From contig JBANAY010000004.1 of the NCBI GenBank assembly GCA_037952775.1, positions 5,828,001 to 5,892,000 on the forward strand: a DNA stretch of 64,000 bases, read 5' to 3'. This document shows, piece by piece, positions 32,651 to 43,802 of the stretch (position 1 is its first letter; every line of letters begins with the position of its first letter). The notes under the pieces are model-generated. The model ran no database searches. It saw only the letters and a program-made list of their open reading frames with translations, and was not told the origin of the DNA. The position numbers and the translations under genes were made by a program. This DNA comes from Clonostachys chloroleuca. Taxonomy: Eukaryota; Ascomycota; Sordariomycetes; Hypocreales; Bionectriaceae.

Positions 32651-33256
32651 GTTGGGTGGGTGGGTGGTTGATGGTGATGAGTTGGACAGAACGAGATGGC
32701 GTAATCGCGGATGAGACCTAGAATCATGCTGGTCACGTGAGGTATGTCTCAGCCGTACAAATGTCTTAGATGTAGGCTCGCGCCGCCCACGAATCCAACA
32801 TGCGATAGAATGTCTCGATGTTTGATCTCTTACCGAAACCTGGCGCAACAGGCATCAGCAATTAGATCGGAATAAAAAGTCTGGCTGGGCGGATGGTCCA
32901 GCAGGTAGATCGGAAATTGTCCAACCAGGTTCTGGAACGATCCTCTTGCCTAATCAAAGCTTAATGGGATTAAAAGTGAGTGGAATTACAGCGGAGTTTA
33001 CCTCCTGCAAGTCAGCGGAGTTAACGTAAATCCCTGGACTCAGTGCGGCGTTTGGCAGGCTTCTCACTAATAACGCAAGCCATAAGCTTAAGGTCCTTCA
33101 ACTCAATAAAACCAGACAGGAAGCATGGAAATTTCCAATTAGCTTTCTGCTTTCGTTTCCCATCACTTTGTGTTTACATCTTCTCGTCTCTATTTGTCCA
33201 AATTTCCCTACAAACCGTTCTCGCCTCATTATCTCGCCTCAATTATCACCTTCACC
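32651..33256. other. Divergent promoter region
   Basis: Between the F-box/LRR-like gene (minus) and the NAD(P)-binding gene (plus). A pyrimidine-rich stretch (TCTTCTCGTCTC...) lies just before the latter. No gene was seen. Confidence 0.45.
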
Positions 33257-34078
33257 ATGCATCTTATCCTCACTGGTGCCACGGGCCTGGTTGGCTCTGG
33301 CGTCCTTGACGCAATGGTCAAAATGAACGAGATTACGAAGATCTCCATTCTTAGTCGCCGGCCAGTTAAATTTGCCGAAGACTTAAAAGACCCTCGAATC
33401 AATGTTGTGATCAACAAGGACTTCGAAAACTATGATCCTGCAGTGCTTTCTCAGCTCAAAGATGCGACCGGCTGCGTTTGGGCCCTGGGAATTAGCCAAA
33501 CCCAAGTAGACATAGAGTACGTAGCTTCGCAGAGCTGGGCGATGTAGTGAGCGATTGCTAATTGAGATGAATCTAGCGAGTATGTCAAAATCACAAAGAC
33601 AATGGCGTTAAAAGCTGCGGAGGCGTTCCAATCGCTGCCACCCAAGAACGAGCCCTTCAATTTTGTCTACGTCTCCGGGGCCGGAGCAACGACTACTCCT
33701 GGCAGATTCTCAGCCATCTTCGCACGTATCAAGGGCGAGACGGAACTGGCATTGGCAGAGCAGCGCAAGACAAACCCTGCTTTCCACGCCTCTTCGATCC
33801 GCCCTGCCTTCGTGGATGCTGCGGCTCACCAAGCCATCAAGCCTTATCTACCCGTGCCAACTCTTAGCATCAGGGCACTTCAAGGTGGTCTGGGCCCCAT
33901 CATAAGGAACGCGATGCCAAGTCAATGGAGCCCGACTGAGCAACTAGGACGTTTCTTGACAGAGGTTGCCATGGGTAAACACAAGAGCGCTCTTGTTGCT
34001 GGGCCTGGAGTGCAGATGGTAGGCCAGTTTCCGATCGTGGAGAATTCCGTTTTCAGGAAACTTGCTGGGCTTTCATGA
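33257..34078 (+). CDS. Small NAD(P)-binding epimerase-like protein
   Basis: Two exons, 33257-33516 and 33577-34078; 253 residues. The 60-nt intron (GTACGT, GCTAAT branch, ATCTAG) joins QTQVDI to DEYVKITKTMA in phase. The N terminus MHLILTGATGLVGSGVLDAM is a Rossmann fold TGATGxxG. VWALGIS and FVYVSGAGATTTPG are typical of atypical SDRs of the NmrA/HTATIP2-like type, where the enzyme Tyr-Lys pair is often missing. It may be a redox sensor or an oxidoreductase. The neighbours give no clue, so substrate and role are open. Confidence 0.85.
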
Positions 34079-34324
34079 GTCTACAGCAGGGAAACATGAT
34101 GAGGTGTGTATTTTGAGACGTTTCAGTCTGGGTCTGTGCAATCTATTCAGTGATGATAGAAGAATAATGATAATCAAAGACACAATAATACGACTGTAGT
34201 GTCATGCTTGAATTTGCGCGACCAGATGATCTTTCATCCACTTTCTAATCTTCTCCACTCAGATGCGAGATGAATTCATCATTCGTCCATACATGAGTAG
34301 CTAGATCTACAGGGCCAATGATAC
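34079..34324. other. Convergent 3' flanks
   Basis: The short space between the NAD(P)-binding gene and the hydantoinase, which converge. Nothing was recognised. Confidence 0.4.
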
Positions 34325-37300
34325 TTATACACCATATTCATCAATAACACTCCTTGATTCAGCGAATCCATCGCCCAATCCCACAGGTGCCATCTTTAAG
34401 CCAAATCCTTCCGGACCACCAACCTTCATCCCCTTCTCCGTTTTCCAAAGCGGGTGCGCTGGCAATGCAATGACATTAACCCTAAGCCCGTACCGTAGAT
34501 CTTGGGACCCGATCGCTTCGCCATCTTGGCCAAGAATCGAAATTAGATCAGGCACTGTGCAAACAACTTCCTCTGCTGCCTTCTCGCTTCCATCTGCCAC
34601 AGGATCAGTGAGAGCTGCGTACAGATACTCATTCTGAAAGGGTATGATCATATGCTTGTCTGTGGCTATTGTCTGGCTAGTATGGTTGGAGCTTGACGAC
34701 TCGCGGTCGTCTTCACTGAGGGGCGCGATAGTCACAGATCCCATGGTGTAGCCCCCGCCAATGAAGCGGCGGACGTCGACGATTTTTCCTGTAAAAAGAA
34801 GCTTTCCAGCACAGACATCAAACTATGAAAAATGAAAAAAGTTAGTAAAAGTCTAGACATAGAGGAATAGAGGAAGAATTAAGGGTTAAAGGGGCAGGTA
34901 TCAGTGTTCTGACTTACAATCGCGTCCACGTAGCTGGTCTTCTTTCGCCGTGCTAGGTGAACAGCGCGGCCAAGATACCACGAAAGAGACAAAGTGTTGG
35001 GGATACCACAAGACTTGATGGTCGATCCAGGTAGTGGATTAGCACACACAGCGCAGCCGAGGCCAAGCTCGATAGCTGACGTTCGCAGGAGACTTTCCAA
35101 TCGAACAGGGTTGTCCACATTCTAGTACAGAAACAAATTAGCTAAGGGCGCGAGCCCAAAGGAACTCCGGCAAGGTGCCATACCATAATAATTGAAGTGT
35201 TTCCCCGAGCATCAGAGAGAGCACACGGCGTGAGCGAGTACCCGTAAACACTAAATATTGCTACTCAAGTTTCAGCAGACTGGAGGGTTAAATGCGAAGG
35301 CTGGAGAACTTGACTCATACCGTGATACATGGTAGGATAAGCTCTGCCCATGGCATCGCCATCAATCACAGGAACATCAAAGTAAACACTAGAAGGGAAA
35401 ACGCTCATTCCATTGCCACCTCCGCTGTGTTGCTGTTAGTGAGAGGTATCTTAAAGCTACGCTCGATAACGAGGGAAAGGACTTGTGTGTATTGTGACTT
35501 ACATTTCGTCGATATAAAGGCCATCAAAAGTCTTGTTGCCAAGAACCTTGTTAAGAGCTTCGATACCTGTGGCAATTTCCTTGCCTCCCGCGATACGCTC
35601 ATTGATAACACTTGGACTGCCATACCAGGAGCCAAAGCAAACCGTGTCGTCATCCTTAAGAGACTTTGGCGAAATGATTCGCATCTTGCCTCTAGGACTA
35701 GATCGCAGAGCTTGCAAGCTCTTGAGGAACTCATGGTGCGTAGGGCCACCTCCACCGGTCCCTAGCACACCACAACCTGTGGCAAACATCTCCAGGTCAA
35801 CTTCAGACACGTACCAGACGCCATCTCGTACTTCCGGCCGATATGTCTCCAGATCAATTTCAAGAGATGGCTTAGTGGTAGGTGTTAGAGCGTCGGCGAC
35901 ACTGATTTTTTGGCCCTCATCTTCTTCGACATCACTGTCGGCCTCGACAGCTAGGGTTGATGAAGGAAAAGTGAGATCATCCGGGATGGACAGGCGTCCA
36001 ACAGCCCGGATCTGGATTCTCGTGGCGCCATTGTGCATGTACTGCAACGGCATCTTGTTTATCTCCACAATCTGGACGTCCTCCGGGGCGGCACCCTTCT
36101 CGATTGCCAAGTCAATAGCCTTTTTGCAAGCAGCGTCAATCATTTCCTTCTCGGAACGTCCTTCAGGGATCTCCACGACGTCGATCTCGCCTGAGACTTT
36201 TGCAATGGCAGCACCAACAGCATTGGCAGCCCCTTGATGTATAGGACGCAGACACTTCTCCACGCCGTCCAAGTCTTCTGTGACCAAGAGAGCACCGCCT
36301 CCGACCAGTAGGACGTGGACAGGTGCAGCAGAAACCTTCATTTGCTCGATTACTCCTTCCAGCATTCTCTTTATTTCTTTGCGTGCGTTTTCAACAACCG
36401 AGGCAGTGACATCTTGTACGAGTCCCCTGTCACCTAGTTCGGCTTTACCCAAAGCGACAATAATGTCACTGGTTGTCAGGGTCTGTCCACCAAATACTTT
36501 CGCTTCCTGTTTGAGGTAGTGTCCAACAGAGCCTGGTCCGACGGTGACAGAGCCATCCTCAGCCACACGGACCTTACTTCCTCCACCCAACCCGATGGAC
36601 AAGACTTCAGGCATAGAGAATGCTGTTCGCACCCCACCGACCTCAACAAAACCAGGAGCCTGGCGAGGAAATCCAGAAGGCAGGAGAGCACACACATCTG
36701 TGGTAGTACCTCCAATGTCCACGACAAGAAGTTGTTGCTGTTCCTGCTGCTGTTCGGTTGAGGAATTGTTGTCCTTCCGGGCCTCCCTTTGATGGTCAAT
36801 GCCAGCGAGGAAAGCAGCACCAGTCATACTGTTGGTTGGTCCGCTGGCAAATGTCTTGATTGGGTACTCAGCAGCTGCGTCGGCGTCAATGAGCGTCCCA
36901 TCGTTTTGCGAGAGGTACAGCGGGCATGAGAGGTTCAGCCGCCTCATGGCACGCTGAAATCCCCTCTTTACCCTATGGCCAGTGCGCAAGATGGCAGCGT
37001 TGAGGATAGTGGCATTCTCTCTCTCCAATAGGCCAGTTGGACCAATATCATGCGAACACACAACATGGAGATCTGGCGCTTCTTCAAGTAGGATGCGCTT
37101 ACACTGCTCCTCGTGGGCGCCCTCATGATCTAGAGGAGAAAAGATGCCAACCAAGGCGATAACCCTCACGCCAGAAGCAACGACATCCCTGGCTGTTTGG
37201 CGGATCTGCTCAGGGTTTAATGGAGCTATCTCACGACCATCGATCTCGTGGCCGCCATCGAGATAATACGCACCCCCGTCAAGGATGGTTCTAAGACCGA

Positions 37301-37634
37301 CAGGAAAGTCAGAGAACGGCACAATTTGTCTAGCAAAGGGCCCGCAAAGACGTACAACAGCGACACGATCCAGCCTCCTCGCGTCAGCCTCGACAAGAGC
37401 ATTGATGAAATGTGTAGTTCCAATCGTGACGCTCAACACGCGAGTCTGGTCGACTTGCGACTCCTGCAGCACAGCACGGATGGCAGACTCGATGCCACTA
37501 GTTATGTCTGGGGTTGTCGAGGCCTTGTGTGAAGCAAGAACACCTCGGCCGGGGCTGTCAGCAGCCCTGATATCAAGGATGGCGGCATCCGTGTTGGTGC
37601 CGCCCACGTCAACGCCAATGCGGTAGAGAGACAT
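34325..37634 (-). CDS. Hydantoinase/oxoprolinase fused to DUF917
   Basis: Five exons: 37634-35503, 35424-35321, 35260-35184, 35121-34918 and 34822-34325; 1004 residues. All four introns (78, 60, 62 and 95 nt) are canonical and in phase. The acceptor of the second was chosen to keep NTSIIMNVDNP in frame. The N half (1 to about 530) is a hydantoinase A/5-oxoprolinase ATPase-type domain: YRIGVDVGGTNTDAAILD, TIGTTHFINALVE, LVVDIGGTTTDVCALLPSGF and VLLVGGGAL. From about 620 the C half shows EMFATGCGVLGTGGGGPTHH and continues as DUF917, the family of S-methyl thiohydantoin desulfurase. The enzyme should open hydantoin or 5-oxoproline-like rings with ATP; the DUF917 part may add another step. It is divergent from an NCS1 permease that could import the substrate. 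Confidence 0.92.
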
Positions 37635-38216
37635 ACGGATGGGAGCAAAGGGAATCTATGCCGGTCCAGCAGAAAGCGCAGACAGAGAAATTCATGTCGT
37701 TCTTGTACTTGATCACCGAACTCGCCGCGGGTATTCAGAGCCCCACGGCTAGTTCATGCGAATATCGCCTCAACGAAGACGAGTCGTCAAGTTGGCCGAT
37801 GGTGACGAGATTAGGTGACATCGGCGAACCGAAGTTGGCCGATCAGCGCCCAAAATCGCTCGTTACAGCGGCCCACCACCCCTGATGACGAACTACACGC
37901 GCTGCGTGACCGCTCTGGCACGTGAAGTTGGCCGATCGCAAAACTAATCAAACTCTCCACTCCTCCCGTCATTTTTTGGTCGCGATCTAAAATCAGCCTA
38001 TCTCTGTCTCCAGTCCACTCGATCCTCCGCGCCTCGGTCAACGGCAGTTGTAATCCACCACCCACCCTCGCTTGGCGCAAGTAGAGACGAGGAGACAGAG
38101 GAAGGCAGCATTTCGAGTATCATATTTAATTTGGTGCTCTCCCAGCGCCCAATATCCATCTCTACTCCTTTCTTCCGCAATTCTCTCTATTACCCCTATT
38201 TCTCCCATTCGACTTC
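37635..38216. promoter_or_regulatory. Shared divergent promoter with repeated 12-bp motif
   Basis: The 582 bases between the hydantoinase and the NCS1 permease hold three copies of AAGTTGGCCGAT in the same orientation, at 37789-37800, 37832-37843 and 37925-37936. The last two extend to GAAGTTGGCCGATC. A GATA-type core (AGATAG) is on the minus strand near 37998. The motif is a good candidate for a pathway-regulator site; its protein is unknown. Confidence 0.7.
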
Positions 38217-40401
38217 ATGATGGATGTAAAATCGCTGCTAAAGCGCATTGAACTGCCCCACGGCTCACGATGGATTGTATGTTCTCCATCTCTCTCTCCT
38301 TCACTGAAACATCTTACTCGCGTTCTTTCAATTTCCGGGACTGACTTATCTTGTTTCACGCGTACAGAATGACGACTTGCGCCCGATCGAGACCGAGAGA
38401 CGCACATGGAATTTTCTAACTTTCCACAACTATTGTATGTCTTGATATCACTATACATTTCGGCCACATTCAAACCATAGAATCTATTTCTGACATAGCC
38501 AATAGGGCTGCTCGTCAATTGCAACATCGCGACCTTTCTAACCGGCAGTGCTCTGATTCCACTTGGTCTGACCTGGTGGCAGGCCATCATTGGTATGTAC
38601 ACTGTCAACCAACCCTCACCGTATGAAAAGTCCATCTTCCCTGACACGTAGACCAGCTATTGTTATCGGGAATATTCTTGCCACCACTGCGCTTGTACTC
38701 AGCTCCCTTGCCGGAGCCTATTACCACGGTATGTAGCCTCCCACTCCATGTCTTGATCACTTAATCTAAACAAGTCCTTCTCGCCACAGTTGGGTTCTCT
38801 GTCTATAGTCGAGCAGTATGGGGTGTCTGGGGCTCCCAGTTTGTCATTTGGAATAGAATTTTCCTCGCATTCGGTATGTCTACTCAATCGTATCTGTACC
38901 CAATTCGCCGTGTCTAAGCTAACTTATCGACCTCTTCATAGTTTGGTATGTTCACGCCGATGGATCTCTTCATCCATACCACTTCTAACTTCGACGCGAT
39001 ATAGGTATGGCTTTCAATCATGGGTTGGCGGCGAGTGTATATACTTGATTCTGCTTTCCTGGGACCCAAATTATGAGCAACGGATCCCAAACACGATACC
39101 CGCTGAGACAGGCATGACTTCGGCCCAGTTTCTCGCCTACTTCATTTTCTCCATTATCAGTCTCCCGACCCTCTGTATCAGACCTCATCGCCTGCAAAAC
39201 TTCTTTTATTTTGCCAGCGCAGTGACGTTGATCTTCTTCATCGTCCTCCTTATCTGGGCTCTGGCTACCATGGGCCCCTCGGGATTCGGAAGCACACTTG
39301 ACTCGACTGCCACTCTTCCAATCACAGGCGGGCCCTACAGCACCGTTTGGTTGATGATTTCAGGTATCATGTCCACTGTCGGCTCCATCGCTGCCGGCAT
39401 TCTTAACCAGAATGACTATGCTCGTTTCGCCACCAAGCCCCGCGATGCCATCTGGGGCCAAGTTCTTCCTTACCCTCTGTACAGCATCTTTGCCTCGGTT
39501 CTTGGTATCCTAGTCACGGCTGCTACCCAGGAACGGATGGGAGGCGAGGCCATCTGGAACCCTCCCACGCTTTTCGTTCGCCTTCTTGAACAGAACCCCA
39601 GCGCCGGGACACGGGCTGCTCTCTTCTTTTCTGGTCTGGCACTCTGCATCTCTCAGATCGGAAGCAGTCTGCCTGGGAATGCGCTTGCCGGGGGCATTGA
39701 CCTCTCAGCTGTGCTTCCACGATACATCAACATTCGCAGGGGGGCCTTCATCGTCGCGATTCTGAGTCCCATCGTCAATCCATGGCGCCTGGTGAACACA
39801 GCGACTATCTTTCTCACTGTTTTGTCAAGCTACGGTATTTTCCTTGCACCCATGACAGGTATTATGGCCTCGCAGTACCTCCTGGTCAGTAAGCAGAAGG
39901 TCAACGTGGATGACTTGTACCGTGGTGATTCTCGGGGTACATATTGGTATACCAAGGGTGTAAACTGGCGTGCCCCCTTATCCGTGAGTGTTTGTCTCCT
40001 AAGCCTACCACCCGAGTGTTCACAAGCTAATAATATTCACACGATAGTGGGTTGCTGGCGTTATACCACCATTGCCCGGGTTCATTGCCGCAGTCAATAC
40101 ATCCGTGACAGTCAGTGACGGGGCCACCGAGCTTTACTATCTAAACTATCTATTCGGTTTTATCGCCAGCGGTCTTCTTTATTGGGTCCTGCATCTCATA
40201 TTCCCTGACGAGAAGTCCGATGAGTTTGTGCGCAACAGCCAGGATGCCAAGACGCTCCAGCAGCTGTATCACACCCGGTGGGACGTAACCCTGGCTGAGA
40301 CTTGGGATCTACTGAACGAGCCGGCTGTGGTGACTTTGACTGAGGGAGGTAAAGAACCTACTGTGACTGTGGGGGTGTCAAAAGTACCCCAGATTGCGTG
40401 A
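38217..40401 (+). CDS. NCS1-family permease (Fur-type: uracil/allantoin/hydantoin)
   Basis: Eight exons: 38217-38276, 38368-38434, 38506-38592, 38657-38728, 38790-38873, 38942-38945, 39005-39983 and 40048-40401; 568 residues. All introns are GT-AG and in phase. The sixth exon is only 4 nt (TTTG). It is needed to give RIFLAFVWYGFQSWVGGECI, a core motif of NCS1 transporters, and without it the frame is lost. About 12 membrane segments follow, with NQNDYARFATKPRDAIWGQ and LPGNALAGGIDLSAVLPRYI being family-typical. It should import a purine, pyrimidine, allantoin or hydantoin with protons or Na at the plasma membrane. Substrate is inferred from its divergent hydantoinase neighbour. Two adjacent ATGs open the frame. 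Confidence 0.92.
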
Positions 40402-40844
40402 TTCGTTTTGTATGTTGCTCCTTGTGTGTATAATTGGCGAGTAGGATTGGAGTACATTTCTTATCATAATATCGATCCTCTTACTTTATTCCTAAGCTTA
40501 TCTTAATTGAGGACATTTCTATTGCTCCGTTCGGAGATCGAGCGGTGTTTAGCGGGCTGTCTCTCTGCTGGCGTCCATTAGCCGCTCACTCATGCATGTG
40601 ATCTGATGACTCCAGACCCTGTCAGCCTTGTGGCATTGCCACATCCAAAGGCGGAAAATTAAGAATCGACATTGGTTTAAGTCGCATTAGACAGAAAAAA
40701 AAAGTATAATTACCGCCTGTCCTTTCACCGACAACGGAGAGGCCAAAAAAAAACGCGAATCCACCACTATAAATATTTTATACACATCTCCCTTCCTTGG
40801 CTATACATCCGACACAAATCTAACCACGAGAATTCGAAAACGAT
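40402..40844. promoter_or_regulatory. Promoter of a small ORF
   Basis: A strong TATA (CTATAAATATTTTATACA) lies at about 40770, about 75 bases before the small ORF. The left part is the 3' flank of the permease. Two poly-A runs lie near 40695 and 40745. Confidence 0.5.
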
Positions 40845-41033
40845 ATGCCAGCTACAATCGTACCGCTTTCTAATGTTTTAGAAGGTATTGGAATCATAGC
40901 CAAATATGTTGGAAATTACGTAGGTTACCTGCGAGAGGGTGTACCGCCTGAGCAACAAGGTCCAGCGGCTCCTCCACACTCCACTGAAGCCACATCAAGC
41001 AAAGGTACCTCGCAGGAACCATCGAAACCATGA
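40845..41033 (+). CDS. Small protein of 62 residues, unknown
   Basis: ATG to TGA, 62 residues: MPATIVPLSNVLEGIGIIAK starts a hydrophobic N-terminal half that continues YVGNYVGYLREG, then a Pro/Ser/Thr-rich C-terminal half ending SKP. It has no recognisable family and is too short for a cleavable signal peptide call. Support comes from its own TATA box and a CAAAT/CACGAG leader. It could be a small membrane-associated or secreted protein, or chance. Confidence 0.4.
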   Translation: MPATIVPLSNVLEGIGIIAKYVGNYVGYLREGVPPEQQGPAAPPHSTEATSSKGTSQEPSKP

Positions 41034-41885
41034 ATACCATACCTAGTACCCATTCTCGCCCGATTCGGAAAAGCCGATATGGAAATCATAGACTTCACAA
41101 GCCGAAGTGGCGTCATCTATATACAGCCCGTTGGGCGTCATGTATCATCCCCTTCATATAACTTCACAGACCTCCCCAATTGACGAGGGTAAAGAGAGAA
41201 CAAAATACATCACGATTATGTCCTTCTTCCCATGATGCATTACTAGCTATCAAAATGCAATGAAACATTAACAATAGATGATGTTGTGCAGTTCACATTC
41301 AGAAGTCTTAACACATTGGCTTAAACCTGCTCAACAACTCACCTAGCCAGGGAAAATCGTTTTCAGGGTACACATCCGAGCCATTTCTGATCGAACCACT
41401 CAAACAAGATCATATATTTATTTCGACTTCGTAATTGAATGGTATCAGACAAATCACCAGGTGACAATCCACCAGGTGCCAAGATTCATGGATTGCATTC
41501 TACTTTCTGCCTTGAATTTCCACCAATATGAAAATACATTCACAGGACAGTTTGACTTCTTACCACCCTCTCTTCCCCCAAAATAAGCCTCGTTTGATGA
41601 TGAAAGCCAGTTACTCGCTTATTTTCTCTATAATAACAAAATGGTATTTTTTCTTGAGATTAGTTGATGTGTCCATACCCTAACAGCCAAAACATCCTCT
41701 CGAGAGGTGGCTGGTCTAGACCATATCCCCTTTTCCCCTCCAGTCATTCGCCCACGTGCCCAATAGGTGTCCGAGCTAACTAAAACGATCCATCAACAAA
41801 TTCATATCTAGGTATTCAATAATTCTGCTCTTCAAGGTTTTTTGCCTGCAAGGCCATATGCTACTTGCGGCAAAATCCTCCCCAA
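41034..41885. other. Intergenic, no gene seen
   Basis: AT-rich, with no gene recognised. The right end is the promoter of the acyltransferase. Confidence 0.5.
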
Positions 41886-43378
41886 ATGGCCACCAACCCT
41901 GGATTCCTGCGATTTGCCAGTACGCCGAGCCCAATCCCTCACTGACCTCTCGCATCATACATTGACATCAAATTGCAGGCCCTGGTGAGCAGCGTTGCAT
42001 CGCTCGTGAGGTTCTTGGTCTGTGCAACTGCGTTGTTGTCGGTGCCATCTACACGTTGCCGAGCGACTTCGGGTCTCCCACCCAGCCTGAGGCCTTCTTC
42101 CATCCGCTCAAGCGCTGCGTTCGAGAGCATCCTTTTCTCAGTGTTATTGTGCGCGATATACAGACAGACAAGCCTTTTTACGAGCAGATCCCCACTGTGC
42201 AGCTATCCCAGCATGTCTCCCTCCTGGCCCCCAGCGATCAAAGTATAACGGATGCAATTCAGGCAGCACTTGCTCCAGAACTTGATCGTCCATTCACAGA
42301 CGGCATACCTCCGTGGCGCTGTGTCGTGCTCCCTCTGAAAGAAATATCTTCTTGCTTCATCGCATTCGCCTACTCTCATGTCCTTGGAGACGGGGCATCT
42401 GGGGCTGCCTTTCATCGCACATTCCTCAGGGCTTTAGCAGAAGGCGACAGCTGCAAGCCAGGCAAACCCTCAGAAACGGCCCCTGCGTCACTCAAACTAC
42501 TTGCGCCTCCATTTGATACGCCTGCAAGGCTGCCCATATCTTGGGGGTTTCTTCTAGGGCCGCTCATCGCCAGCTTCTTACCAGCTTTCATTGCGCGACT
42601 GTTTGGTATCCATGATGCGGCCTCACACGTCGACAATGGGACCTGGACTGGCGGTCCCAATGCGCAATGGGGAGGAAACCTGGCTACTAGAATCATAGTC
42701 AAGGAGATTGAAGCCCCGGTATTGGATAACGCCCTGCAAGCAGCAAGGAATCACGACACTAAACTCACGGCCATCCTACAGGCCCTCATCGTCGGTGCCT
42801 TTAGCAAGGCTATTCCAGATCCCAAGATTACCAATTTTGTTTCACAGACTGTTCTCAACATGAGGCCTGCCGTTGGCATTTCCGCTGACCAGATGGGAAA
42901 TATGACTTCTGCGGCCTATCCAATCTACCCTCGCTCCAGTTCTCCAAACGGCACATTCTCGGATAGCGACTGGGCTGTTGCACGGGACGCTACTAGAGAA
43001 CTTGCAGAGAATGCATCGAGGTTACGGGACCAAGCCATCGGCCTATTACGATTCGCCATGAGCGTGCGTATGTGGATGCTAGGGAAACTCGGACAACGAC
43101 GAGAGTGCTCGTTCGAGCTTAGCAACCTCGGGGCGATCGAAGTCGGTCATTATCCGGACGGGCCTGGGGCAAAGATCACCAAGATCATTTTCTCGCAAAC
43201 CGCATCCGCTATTAGCGTCCCGATCAATTTCAACTTCTCGGCAGTAAAGGGTGGGGAAGGTCTCATCTACACTATAACTTGGCAGAAGGGTGCATTGAAC
43301 ATAGCCGAGCAAGATGAAGAGGGCTTTGTGGAAGGACTGTGCCAGACTCTGTCACAAGGGCTTGAAAACCTACGATAG
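41886..43378 (+). CDS. Alcohol acetyltransferase-like acyltransferase (PF07247 type)
   Basis: Two exons, 41886-41919 and 41979-43378; 477 residues. The 59-nt intron (GTACGC, CACTGACC branch, TTGCAG) joins MATNPGFLRFA to SPGEQRCIARE in phase, giving the start expected for this family. Visible: AYSHVLGDGASG, the His-x3-Asp-Gly (HxxxDG) active-site motif of CoA-dependent acyltransferases, and FELSNLGAIE, like the DFGWG-region counterpart. It should transfer an acyl group from acyl-CoA to an alcohol or similar acceptor; the acceptor is unknown. The downstream glycosyltransferase (minus) may or may not be related. Confidence 0.85.
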
Positions 43379-43802
43379 TCTGTTACACTATACGGGTGAG
43401 TCAAGTACAATAATACAAGCAATGGAAGATGCGCCCTGGGAAGCTGCGACAGATAATTGGAAGAGGCTAGGAGAGATAGCCTTTACCGGTTGTACAAAGA
43501 GCAACAAAAAGCAAGGAATCGGAATGACAACGCAGAGAAGTGACAGGTCAAGAATTTGCCCTCATCAGGTTGCTATAAAGGCTCAAAGAAGCAAAGCCGG
43601 TTCAGCTGGACTGAAACAACTGAGCTCAGCCCAGATTACTTAATCAGTTCATGCTTGTATTTTAGAGCCCAACACTGCCACCTTTGGGCCGCCATGTCTG
43701 TGACTTGCATCCATCACCACTCCTCCAAGTGAACCCTGAACACTCGCCCATTCTTTATTGATCGCTCGAACAACGCCAGCTTTCGAAAATTATACAACCA
43801 GA
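43379..43802. other. Short intergenic
   Basis: 3' flank of the acyltransferase and promoter of the F-box gene. Nothing was recognised. Confidence 0.45.

Noticed and set aside
38874..39004. One intron instead of two around the permease microexon
   Set aside because: Joining 38873 to 39005 shifts the frame and destroys the VWYGFQSW motif; the 4-nt exon with its own AG and GT restores both.
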